A stretch of DNA of 6,584 bases from Actinomycetes bacterium (GTDB taxonomy: Bacteria > Actinomycetota > Actinomycetes > Propionibacteriales > Nocardioidaceae), in the NCBI GenBank assembly GCA_023415395.1, contig JAEZKN010000240.1, positions 1 through 6,584 on the forward strand. The letters run 5' to 3'. Made by a program: the position numbers and the translations under genes. Position 1 is the first letter of the stretch. Each line of letters starts with the position of its first letter. The notes under the pieces were generated by a model. That model was not told the origin of the DNA. It saw only the letters and a list, made by a program, of their open reading frames with translations, and made no database searches. Positions 1 through 5,882 of this stretch are shown here, piece after piece.

Positions 1-221
1 TGCTCCGGACATCCGTGCCAGAAGCATCCGTCGACGTACACGGCGAGGCGTGCCCGAGAGAACGCGATGTCGATAGTGCGCCTGTTGTTGCCGGGAACCT
101 TGCGCTGAACCCGGTACCTCAGCCCTCGTGCATGCAACTCCCGCCGCAGCCGGACCTCCGGCGCGGTGTCTCGACGGGCGAGAGCCGACATCTTGCGGCT
201 GAGTGCCGTGGTCGGCTTCAC
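1..221 (-). CDS. vsr: Very short patch repair (Vsr) endonuclease, C-terminus cut by window edge
   Basis: Vsr enzymes nick DNA at T:G mismatches arising from deamination of 5-methylcytosine and start short-patch repair. Only the first 73 codons are visible; the reading frame is open at base 1. Visible motifs are RRDTAPEVRLRRELHARGLR near residues 16-35, the acidic TIDIAF segment with D51, and VDGCFWHGCPEH from residue 63, the family hallmark with W68 and H69. In the E. coli enzyme (from memory) D51, T63, H64, W68 and H69 form the active site; here the T63-H64 pair reads V-D, a variant I believe is common in actinobacterial homologues. I chose the GTG at 221 because the LSRKM stretch upstream of the ATG at 191 matches the conserved RSKNM-like N-terminus of E. 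coli Vsr. No strong Shine-Dalgarno sequence is seen, so the start is uncertain. The frame is continuous with the DUF262 gene beyond its TAG stop, with a 51-bp gap, suggesting co-transcription. Confidence 0.92.
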   Translation of the reverse strand, partial: MKPTTALSRKMSALARRDTAPEVRLRRELHARGLRYRVQRKVPGNNRRTIDIAFSRARLAVYVDGCFWHGCPE

Positions 222-272
222 CCTGCTCGGCTCGATCCTCGCCCCCTCTCTGCGCAGCGCGTCGGATCGAAT

Positions 273-2117
273 CTAGGCAACGCCCAGTCCGGAGTACAGC
301 TGCTTCCTCAGCACAGACCAGCGGTGCTCCAGGAAAGTCTTGTAGGTCTCGCGGTCAAAGTCGCTGTCGATGACCACGTCGTCGGGCGAGCAGAGAAGGA
401 ACTTGTCCAGCATCTGCCTCTCGGCCGCGCTGATCTCGTTCTCGGCCAGGTACTCGGCGATCGTGTTCGCTGACTTCTCGCGGTTGAGCGACTTCGTGAA
501 CAGCGCGAGGTTCGCTATGCACGAGATCGGCCAACCCGGGCCGTCCGCCGGTACGACGTTCTTCAGGCGCGACACCGGGAAGAGGTGCTCCAGCTCAAAC
601 GTCTGTTGCTTGTTCTCCTGGTGGGACACCAGGTTGCTGTAGACGAAACGCAGGAACACTCGGTCGACGGAGCGAACGTGGGAGCGGCTGCGCTGCTCCC
701 GAGCCATCTGCTTGTCGAACCAACTCTTCGTGACCACGTCCCAGGTGTCGATGGTGGGCGTGCGTACGTAGTGTTGTGACGGCCCGACGACAATGCCATC
801 CTCGTCGACATCCCAGACTCGATTGTACAGCAGGGAGTAGAGCGGCCCACGCCAGGTCTCCTCCAGCAGCTCCAACAGGTAGTACTGGGGGAGGTTCTTG
901 CGGAGGATGTCCCAATCGCCCTGCCAGCCCGGACGCTCCGTCCAGTCACCTCGGGTGTCCCACCTCCCGATGACTGCCCGGGCAATCATCGAGACGATCT
1001 GCAGCTCGCCGTGGGCGATGTCGACACCGTCTGTCGTCGAGTTCAACCGCAGGCTAATGAAAGGGCTCAAGACGTCTTGGACGAAGTCGGCCGACTGAGC
1101 GATCGCCTCTTCCATCCGGGTCGGATCGATGACGTCGTCGTCTGCGCGGGGCATGAGGCGTTGGAGCTCGCCCATCCTGCTGAGCTGGTGGCCCAGGACA
1201 ACGCACGACAGGGAAAATGCGGCAGGTTCGGTCTCTGCGGGATCGTCCTTCTCGCGGAAGAGCAGTCCGTGCGCCTTGACAAGCCACTTCCCCATGCCAA
1301 ACAGGTACTCGAAGAGGTTGAAGTCCTGAATCTGCTTGTCTGACTCCAGGCCGTCAATGGTGAAACCGCGAGTGAGGAGTGCCTGGTACTTCTCGTTGAT
1401 GGCCTGACGGACCGAGGTGTTGTTCACGAGGGTGGCGCTGTTCAGCCACGTCGCCGCGAAGACCTCGTACTTGTTCAGCTTCGTTCCGGACTGGTTGATC
1501 CGCTCGAAGATTTCGGGCAGCTCGCCTTCCGGGCCCGCATAGGTGACGACGGGGATCGAGACTCCACTGATGTCCACTCGAGACTTCAGCTCGTCCAGGG
1601 CCGGCGCCAGGTCTTCGGTCAGCTCATCTACGGCCTCGGGCGCACTGAATCGTGCAGCCAGGTGCTCGGCCAGCTTGTCAGGCCGGAAGCCGGCGCTGAA
1701 GGTCATCTCCCGAGTGCTGCGCATCCAATCGAGCACGATCTTCTTGGCTGCCTCCTCGCTCGCTCCCAGGCGGGAGATGGCTGAGGCGACGATGGTGTCC
1801 GGCAGCAGGTCGGCCGAGATGTACTCGAGCGGAGCGTTCGTGTAGCCCACGAGGGTGCTGGTCCGTTGGAGGCCATCGACGACCTGGAACAGCTCCTGCT
1901 GACCGCCCGGGTTCGGACGCTTGAAGAGCAGCACCGAGCCGATCGGGTAGCCACGGTGGATGGAGTCGATCAGGTCAATCTTCTGTTGCTCGCTCCAGAC
2001 GAGGCGACGCTGGAACTTCGGGATCTCAACCCGGGTTGCATCTGGGTTCGTGCCCTTGATGGCGTCGACGAGCTTGCCGATGTTCCAGATGGTGCTACCG
2101 GCAGTGTCCTTCGGCAT
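273..2117 (-). CDS. DUF262 / DUF1524 (HNH) protein, single-chain GmrSD-like Type IV restriction enzyme
   Basis: Probable modification-dependent DNA nuclease: a DUF262 NTPase/sensor domain followed by a DUF1524 HNH nuclease domain, the arrangement of GmrSD-type enzymes, BrxU and SspE. The 614-residue length fits single-chain members. The N-terminal DUF262 signature shows IPKFQRRLVW (32-41), LIDSIHRGYPIGSVLL (49-64), DGLQR (81-85, where many members have DGQQR) and FERINQSGTKLNKYEV (204-219). The C-terminal HNH part shows FELEHLFP (507-514, with H511) and IANLALFTKSLNREKSAN (534-551, with N536, N545 and K548), so both catalytic modules look intact. The middle, about 225-480, is the usual poorly conserved helical linker. 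The ATG at 2117 has a good GAGGGGAG ribosome site just upstream. It is first in a minus-strand block with vsr. GC content is clearly lower than in the genes to the right, consistent with transfer. The modification recognised cannot be read from the sequence. Confidence 0.94.
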   Translation of the reverse strand: MPKDTAGSTIWNIGKLVDAIKGTNPDATRVEIPKFQRRLVWSEQQKIDLIDSIHRGYPIGSVLLFKRPNPGGQQELFQVVDGLQRTSTLVGYTNAPLEYISADLLPDTIVASAISRLGASEEAAKKIVLDWMRSTREMTFSAGFRPDKLAEHLAARFSAPEAVDELTEDLAPALDELKSRVDISGVSIPVVTYAGPEGELPEIFERINQSGTKLNKYEVFAATWLNSATLVNNTSVRQAINEKYQALLTRGFTIDGLESDKQIQDFNLFEYLFGMGKWLVKAHGLLFREKDDPAETEPAAFSLSCVVLGHQLSRMGELQRLMPRADDDVIDPTRMEEAIAQSADFVQDVLSPFISLRLNSTTDGVDIAHGELQIVSMIARAVIGRWDTRGDWTERPGWQGDWDILRKNLPQYYLLELLEETWRGPLYSLLYNRVWDVDEDGIVVGPSQHYVRTPTIDTWDVVTKSWFDKQMAREQRSRSHVRSVDRVFLRFVYSNLVSHQENKQQTFELEHLFPVSRLKNVVPADGPGWPISCIANLALFTKSLNREKSANTIAEYLAENEISAAERQMLDKFLLCSPDDVVIDSDFDRETYKTFLEHRWSVLRKQLYSGLGVA

Positions 2118-2121
2118 TCGG

Positions 2122-2129
2122 CTCCCCTC
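2122..2129 (-). promoter_or_regulatory. Ribosome binding site of the DUF262 gene
   Basis: On the minus strand this reads GAGGGGAG, ending 4 nt before the ATG at 2117 (6 nt from the AGGGG core). It supports that start codon. Confidence 0.7.
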
Positions 2130-2143
2130 TCGCGGTTCGAGCT

Positions 2144-2173
2144 CTAGTAGTACACGACACCGCCCCTCGCCAA
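2144..2173 (-). promoter_or_regulatory. Possible promoter of the DUF262-vsr block
   Basis: On the minus strand TTGGCG (2173-2168) lies 18 nt from TACTAG (2149-2144), a weak match to a sigma-70-like -35/-10 pair about 27 bp ahead of the start codon. It sits downstream of the 2190-2220 hairpin in the reading direction, where an independent promoter would be expected. The -10 lacks the terminal T, so this is only a candidate. Confidence 0.25.
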
Positions 2174-2189
2174 GCCATCGGCCGAGCGA

Positions 2190-2220
2190 CCCGTGCCCCC
2201 GGACGAACCGGGGCCACGGG
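2190..2220 (-). terminator. Strong hairpin, probable terminator of the S8 protease transcript
   Basis: The left arm CCCGTGCCCCCGG (2190-2202) and right arm CCGGGGCCACGGG (2208-2220) pair over 13 positions with a single C-C mismatch around a 5-nt loop. It lies 107 nt past the protease stop codon and before the DUF262 promoter region. No T-tract follows on either strand, as is common for actinobacterial hairpin terminators, so the direction of action is inferred from gene order. Confidence 0.6.
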
Positions 2221-2221
2221 C

Positions 2222-2272
2222 CGGTGGGTCTCGGTACGCCCGCCGAGGAGGGTACGGGCTACTCGACCGCCG
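2222..2272. repeat. Imperfect palindromic intergenic repeat, element A
   Basis: It begins CGGTGGGTCTCGGTACGCCC and ends GGGCTACTCGACCGCCG. The inner arms GCCCG and CGGGC pair, and the outer GGTGGGTC/CGACCGCC arms pair with bulges. The form GGTGGGTCTCG..TACG..CTACTCGACC..CC is one I associate with dispersed intergenic palindromes in Nocardioides and related genomes. That association is from memory and has not been checked by search. It is directly followed by element B. Confidence 0.55.
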
Positions 2273-2273
2273 A

Positions 2274-2319
2274 GGTGGTTTCGAGGCTCGGCGCTGGCGC
2301 GCCTCGCACCTCAACCACC
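2274..2319. repeat. Palindromic intergenic repeat, element B
   Basis: The outer arms GGTGGTT (2274-2280) and AACCACC (2313-2319) are perfect inverted repeats, and the inner arms CGAGGC (2282-2287) and GCCTCG (2301-2306) pair inside them. The centre carries GCGC-TG-GCGC. The overall pattern GGTGGTTTCGAGGC...CCTCAACCACC resembles a widespread Nocardioides-type repeat (recognition from memory). It ends 7 nt before the protease stop codon, so it would be transcribed in the protease 3' region and may stabilise or terminate that mRNA. Confidence 0.65.
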
Positions 2320-2326
2320 GAGGGGA

Positions 2327-3859
2327 TCAGCGCACTGCGTCGAGGGCGTCGACGACGCCTTCGCCGAAGTAGCTGTTGTCCTCGGTCGGGCCGACGCAGA
2401 GGGCGCCGGCGGTGGTGGGGCCGCACGGCTTGTCGTCGGCCTGGGCGCGCAGCTCGGCGACCAGCTTGGCGGGGGACCAGTTCGGGTGCGCCGAGACCAT
2501 CAGGGCGAGCACGCCGGCGACGTGCGGGGACGCCATCGAGGTGCCGCTCTTGAGGCCGTAGCCGTTGTCGCGGACGATCGTCGACAGGATGCGCGAGCCC
2601 GGGGCGGCGACGTCGATCACGCCGAGGCCGCGGTTGGAGAAGCCGGAGAGGCGGCTCTCGGTCGAGCCGGCGGGGAACTGCTCCATCGACGAGACCGTGA
2701 CGACGCCGTCGAGCTCGGCCGGGATGTCCTCACAGGCGTTGTTGATCGTCCGGTTGACCGCGGTGCTGTCGTTCGGGCTGGTGGTGTCGGTGGTCTTGTT
2801 CGCCAGGTCGTACGACGAGTTGCCGGCTGCGGCGGCGGAGACGACGCCCTTGTCGATCGACCACTGGACCGCGCGGCGCACGGCCTCCTTCGACGCGGCC
2901 TGGTCGGCCTGGTCGGAGCACCAGAACTGGAACGGGTCGACGTAGTAGCTGTTGTTCGTCACGTCCATCCCGTGGAGCGCGGCCCACATGAAGCCGCAGA
3001 CGGCGTACTCGGGATAGATGTAGCCGTCGTCGTTGACGACCTTCACCGACGCGAGCCGCACGTTCGGGGCCACGCCGACGATGCCGACGCCGTTGCGGGC
3101 GGCACCGATGGTGCCGGCGACGTGGGTCCCGTGGTCGCTCGTGGTCGGCGCCCAGCCGGTCGCCGAGGTGGCCGGGCGGCCGGCGTCGCTGCAGTTGACC
3201 GAGCTCGCGACGTCGATGTTCGCGACCAGGTCGGGGTGGTCGGGGTCGATGCCGCTGTCGAGGACGCCCACGACGACCTTGCGGCTGCCGTCGGTGACCG
3301 CGTGCGCCTGGTCGGCCTTGATCATCCGCATGTCCCACTGCTCCGCCTCGCGGGGGTCGGCGGTGACGGCGATCGTGGACTCCGCGCCGGTGCTGTCGTC
3401 GAGTCGGGGCTTCGGTCCGCCGAGGTTCGCGGAGGCGCCGTGGCCCCAGGTGGTGGCGACGCCCTCGGGCGTGCCCTCGCTGACGGGGGCGGTGCGGCTC
3501 GCGCCGACCGAGGCGAGCGACTTGCCGGCCGCCGCGGCGACGTCGGTGCGGAAGGACGAGGTGGTGGCGTGCGCGACGACCACGCCGATCTGCTGCCAGC
3601 TCTGCACGACGACGCCGCCGGCCTCGACGACCGCGCGCTCGACCTGCTTGGTCTGGCCGGGGTTGGGGTTCCTCGCATTGAGGAGGTACGCCGACACGAC
3701 CCCGTCCGGGGTGGCGATCGGGACCGGGGTGGAGGCCGGCTCGGCGGCCGGGACGCTCGCGGTGGCGCCGGGGCTCGTGGCGGTGACGAGACCGGCAGCG
3801 ATGACGCCGGCGGTCGCGATCGCGAGCGCAGCGGGTCGCCGCTTGGACAGCTGGACCAT
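2327..3859 (-). CDS. Secreted subtilisin-like serine protease (peptidase family S8)
   Basis: A 510-residue exported endopeptidase. Residues 1-34 form a Sec-type signal peptide: basic VQLSKRR, a hydrophobic alanine/valine core and an ATA-S cleavage site. Residues 54-125 look like an S8 propeptide or inhibitor domain. The triad is complete: D201 in GVLDSGIDPDHPDL, H243 in DHGTHVAGTIGA and S441 in GTSMASPHVAGVLAL; N347 in AAAAGNSS is the oxyanion residue. Six cysteines (223, 288, 314, 376, 479, 488) could form disulfides after export. No C-terminal anchor, P-domain or sorting signal is visible, so a soluble extracellular enzyme is inferred. The frame stays open far upstream, opposite the aminotransferase gene. 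The ATG at 3859 is chosen because GGAAGGA lies 6 nt before it and the signal peptide starts there. The gene is transcribed divergently from the aminotransferase. Its natural substrate is unknown. Confidence 0.95.
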   Translation of the reverse strand: MVQLSKRRPAALAIATAGVIAAGLVTATSPGATASVPAAEPASTPVPIATPDGVVSAYLLNARNPNPGQTKQVERAVVEAGGVVVQSWQQIGVVVAHATTSSFRTDVAAAAGKSLASVGASRTAPVSEGTPEGVATTWGHGASANLGGPKPRLDDSTGAESTIAVTADPREAEQWDMRMIKADQAHAVTDGSRKVVVGVLDSGIDPDHPDLVANIDVASSVNCSDAGRPATSATGWAPTTSDHGTHVAGTIGAARNGVGIVGVAPNVRLASVKVVNDDGYIYPEYAVCGFMWAALHGMDVTNNSYYVDPFQFWCSDQADQAASKEAVRRAVQWSIDKGVVSAAAAGNSSYDLANKTTDTTSPNDSTAVNRTINNACEDIPAELDGVVTVSSMEQFPAGSTESRLSGFSNRGLGVIDVAAPGSRILSTIVRDNGYGLKSGTSMASPHVAGVLALMVSAHPNWSPAKLVAELRAQADDKPCGPTTAGALCVGPTEDNSYFGEGVVDALDAVR

Positions 3860-3865
3860 GGTGGA

Positions 3866-3872
3866 TCCTTCC
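3866..3872 (-). promoter_or_regulatory. Ribosome binding site that fixes the S8 protease start
   Basis: The minus strand reads GGAAGGA, 6 nt ahead of the ATG at 3859. It separates the true start from a long in-frame extension that runs antisense through the neighbouring gene. Confidence 0.8.
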
Positions 3873-3907
3873 CGAGATGTGTGCAGTTGGTGTGCCCGAG
3901 TAGGGCG

Positions 3908-3920
3908 TGGATCACATCCA
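3908..3920. promoter_or_regulatory. Small palindrome in the divergent intergenic region, possible operator
   Basis: TGGAT-CAC-ATCCA is a perfect 5-bp inverted repeat around 3 nt. It sits near the middle of the 117-bp region between the divergent protease and aminotransferase genes, where a shared regulator could bind. Its short arms could also arise by chance. Confidence 0.25.
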
Positions 3921-3938
3921 ACACAACCCCGCCGACGG

Positions 3939-3957
3939 CCGGACAGCGGGGGTCCGG
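3939..3957. promoter_or_regulatory. Hairpin in the leader of the aminotransferase gene
   Basis: CCGGAC (3939-3944) and GTCCGG (3952-3957) pair perfectly around a 7-nt loop, ending 19 nt before the aminotransferase start and just ahead of its AGGG ribosome site. It may affect translation initiation, or may simply reflect the high GC content. Confidence 0.3.
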
Positions 3958-3976
3958 ATGAAGGGATGATGAGCGC

Positions 3977-5185
3977 ATGACCTACGACGTCGACCGCGTC
4001 CGCGCCGCCTTCCCGTCCCTCGCCGGCGGCACCGCCTTCTTCGACGGCCCCGGCGGCACCCAGGTCCCGCGCCCGGTCGCGGACGCGGTGGCCGGGACGA
4101 TGACGGCGGGCCTCTCCAACCGCGGCACCGTCACCAGCTCCGAGCGGCTGGCCGACGACGTGGTGAGGGGAGCCCGGAGGGCCGTGGCCGACCTCCTCGG
4201 CTGCGACGCGGGCGGTGTGGTCTTCGCGCGGTCGATGACTCAGGCGACGTACGACGTCTCCCGGGCGCTGGCCAAGGACTGGCGGCCCGGCGACGAGGTC
4301 GTCGTGACCCGGCTCGACCACGACGCGAACATCCGGCCGTGGGTCCAGGCCGCGGATCGCGCGGGCGCCACGGTCCGCTGGGTCGGCTTCGACCGGGAGA
4401 CCGGCGAGCTCGACGTCGAGCAGGTCCGCGCCGAGCTCACCGACCGCACCCGGCTGGTCGCGGTCACCAGCGCGTCGAACGTGCTGGGCACCCGCCCCGA
4501 CATCCCGGCGATCGCGGCGGCCGTGCACGAGGCCGGCGCCCTGCTCTACGTCGACGGCGTGCACCTCACCCCGCACGCGCCGGTCGACGTCCGTGCGCTC
4601 GGGGCGGACTTCTTCGCCTGCTCGCCCTACAAGTTCTTCGGCCCCCACCACGGCCTGGTCGTCGCCGCGCCCGAGCGCTGGGAGGCGCTGCGGCCCGACA
4701 AGCTGGTGCCCTCGAGCAACGCCGTGCCCGAGCGCTTCGAGCTCGGCACGCTGCCCTACGAGCTGCTGGCCGGGACGACCGCGGCGATCGACTTCATCGC
4801 GGGCCTCGCCTCCGAGGCGGGGGAGCGGCGGACCCGGGTCCTGGAGTCGATGCGCGCGGTGGAGGAGCACGAAGCCCGGCTGCTGCGCCGCCTGCTCGAC
4901 GGGCTCGCCGAGATCCCCGGCGCCCGGGCGTACGGCGAGCCGGCCCGTCGCACCCCGACCGCGTACTTCACCCTCACCGGCGCCGAGCCGCGCGACGTGC
5001 ACGCCCACCTCGCCAGCCTCGGGGTCAACGCCCCGGCGAGCCACTTCTACGCGGTCGAGGCGTCGCGGTGGCTCGGCCTCGGGGAGACCGGTGCGGTCCG
5101 GGCGGGCCTGGCGGCCTACTCCACCGACGACGACGTCGATCGCCTCCTGGACGGACTCCGCGGCTATCGTCGCGAGCGTGCCTGA
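3977..5185 (+). CDS. PLP-dependent class V aminotransferase, cysteine desulfurase-like (VC1184-type subfamily)
   Basis: A 402-residue fold-type I PLP enzyme. The N-terminal FFDGPGGTQVPRPV (21-34) is typical of the 'cysteine desulfurase-like, VC1184' branch of the SufS/NifS/kynureninase group. Cofactor-site residues can be placed: H115 in RLDHDANIRPW, N168 in SASNVLGT, D193 and H196 in YVDGVHLTPH, and the Schiff-base lysine K219 in ACSPYKFFGPHHG. The C-terminal VRAGLAAYSTDDDVDRLLDGL (from 374) is the usual class V end. Only C76 and C215 are present, and the SufS/NifS active-site cysteine loop is missing; the region has ASHFYAVEASRWLG instead. Sulfur transfer from cysteine is therefore doubtful, and another lyase or aminotransferase reaction is possible. 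AGGG at 3962-3965 lies 11 nt before the ATG. The stop overlaps the start of the next gene by 8 nt, implying a translationally coupled operon. The substrate is unknown. Confidence 0.93.
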   Translation: MTYDVDRVRAAFPSLAGGTAFFDGPGGTQVPRPVADAVAGTMTAGLSNRGTVTSSERLADDVVRGARRAVADLLGCDAGGVVFARSMTQATYDVSRALAKDWRPGDEVVVTRLDHDANIRPWVQAADRAGATVRWVGFDRETGELDVEQVRAELTDRTRLVAVTSASNVLGTRPDIPAIAAAVHEAGALLYVDGVHLTPHAPVDVRALGADFFACSPYKFFGPHHGLVVAAPERWEALRPDKLVPSSNAVPERFELGTLPYELLAGTTAAIDFIAGLASEAGERRTRVLESMRAVEEHEARLLRRLLDGLAEIPGARAYGEPARRTPTAYFTLTGAEPRDVHAHLASLGVNAPASHFYAVEASRWLGLGETGAVRAGLAAYSTDDDVDRLLDGLRGYRRERA

Positions 5186-5789
5186 GCTCCAGCGCATCTT
5201 CGTGGTGAGCGCCCCGGCCGACGGGGCCGACCTGGCGCGGCTGGTCGGTGCCGTGGGCCGCCACCCGGTGGTGCTCACCGCCCCCACGCCGGAGGCCGCG
5301 CGGGTCGTGCGCGCGCTCGGTGTCGAGCCGCAGGTCGACGTGCTGCTCGCGCCGGTGAGCTACCCCGACGTCGACCGCGGGCACCGCCTCGACGAGCTCG
5401 TCCGACGGCATGCGATCCGCGACCGCTTCCGCGACGTCGTGGTGGTGACCGACCGGGCGAGCTCGACGCTGCTGCTGCGCGTGCTGGCGCCCGACCAGCT
5501 GGCCGACCGCGGGCCGGTGGTGACCGTCGGCCTGCCGCGCGGCGGCCGGCCGGTCGACGTACGCCGGGCCGTCGTCTCAGGCCTGGTGCTCGGGTCCGTC
5601 GCCTACCTGGCCGATCCGGCGGTCTGGATCCTCGTGCTGCCGCTCCTCGCGGCGGCCATCGGTGCGCTGCTGCTCCTCGCTCGACCGGTCCGGCACATCG
5701 GGCAGGAGGTCCTGCTCGCGGCGGGCATCGCGACGTTGGTGGCGTTGGCGATCGCCGCCGGTTCGGCGCGCTTCCCCGCCGGCTGGTGA
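5178..5789 (+). CDS. Unrecognised 203-residue protein: soluble N-terminal domain plus C-terminal membrane segments
   Basis: I do not recognise this family. The first 130 residues alternate hydrophobic strands (RIFVVSAP, HPVVLTAPT, VDVLLAPV, DVVVVTDRAS, PVVTVGLP) with charged amphipathic stretches, which suggests a Rossmann-like alpha/beta domain without an obvious nucleotide loop. From about 131 the protein becomes hydrophobic. Likely helices are WILVLPLLAAAIGALLLLA (150-168) and VLLAAGIATLVALAIAAG (178-195), with a weaker candidate at 131-146. The soluble domain probably faces the cytoplasm because there is no signal peptide. The GTG at 5178 overlaps the aminotransferase stop (TGA at 5183-5185) by 8 nt, so translation is probably coupled; only a weak purine stretch precedes it. 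The frame is open far upstream but overlaps the aminotransferase coding region, so the extension is rejected. The overlap suggests a role with the PLP enzyme, but no function can be assigned. Confidence 0.83.
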   Translation: MPELQRIFVVSAPADGADLARLVGAVGRHPVVLTAPTPEAARVVRALGVEPQVDVLLAPVSYPDVDRGHRLDELVRRHAIRDRFRDVVVVTDRASSTLLLRVLAPDQLADRGPVVTVGLPRGGRPVDVRRAVVSGLVLGSVAYLADPAVWILVLPLLAAAIGALLLLARPVRHIGQEVLLAAGIATLVALAIAAGSARFPAGW

Positions 5790-5843
5790 GGTGCCTGTGG
5801 AGAGCGCCGGCAGGGATCCCCGGATTGTGTTTGTCTGCGGGCC

Positions 5844-5864
5844 CGGGCCACGCAGGGTGGCCCG
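5844..5864. promoter_or_regulatory. Perfect 8-bp hairpin ahead of the M1 peptidase gene
   Basis: CGGGCCAC (5844-5851) and GTGGCCCG (5857-5864) pair perfectly around a 5-nt loop. It lies 55 nt after the stop of the 203-residue protein gene and 5 nt before the M1 gene's ribosome site. It could terminate the upstream operon (no T-tract follows) or act as a leader structure controlling the M1 gene. Confidence 0.4.
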
Positions 5865-5869
5865 ATCTC

Positions 5870-5875
5870 GGGAGG
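5870..5875 (+). promoter_or_regulatory. Ribosome binding site of the M1 peptidase gene
   Basis: GGGAGG lies 7 nt before the ATG at 5883 and supports that start, which also begins a signal peptide. Confidence 0.75.
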
Positions 5876-5882
5876 TTCACCC

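Noticed and set aside
15..473. Plus-strand open frame at the left edge
   Set aside because: It lies opposite vsr and the end of the DUF262 gene, whose translations carry clear family motifs; this one has none.
2486..3961. Long plus-strand open frame opposite the S8 protease gene
   Set aside because: Its translation is low-complexity (rich in Gly, Ala, Arg, Val, Asp) with no motifs. It is the expected antisense shadow of a high-GC gene, while the minus strand has a full protease triad and signal peptide.
4593..5177. Upstream extension of the 203-residue protein frame
   Set aside because: It lies inside the aminotransferase coding region in another frame and is low-complexity Arg/Pro/Ser. The GTG at 5178 gives a normal short overlap.
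3860..5287. In-frame N-terminal extension of the protease to position 5287
   Set aside because: The extension runs antisense through the aminotransferase gene and is Arg/Gly/Asp-rich. The signal peptide and a good ribosome site place the start at 3859.
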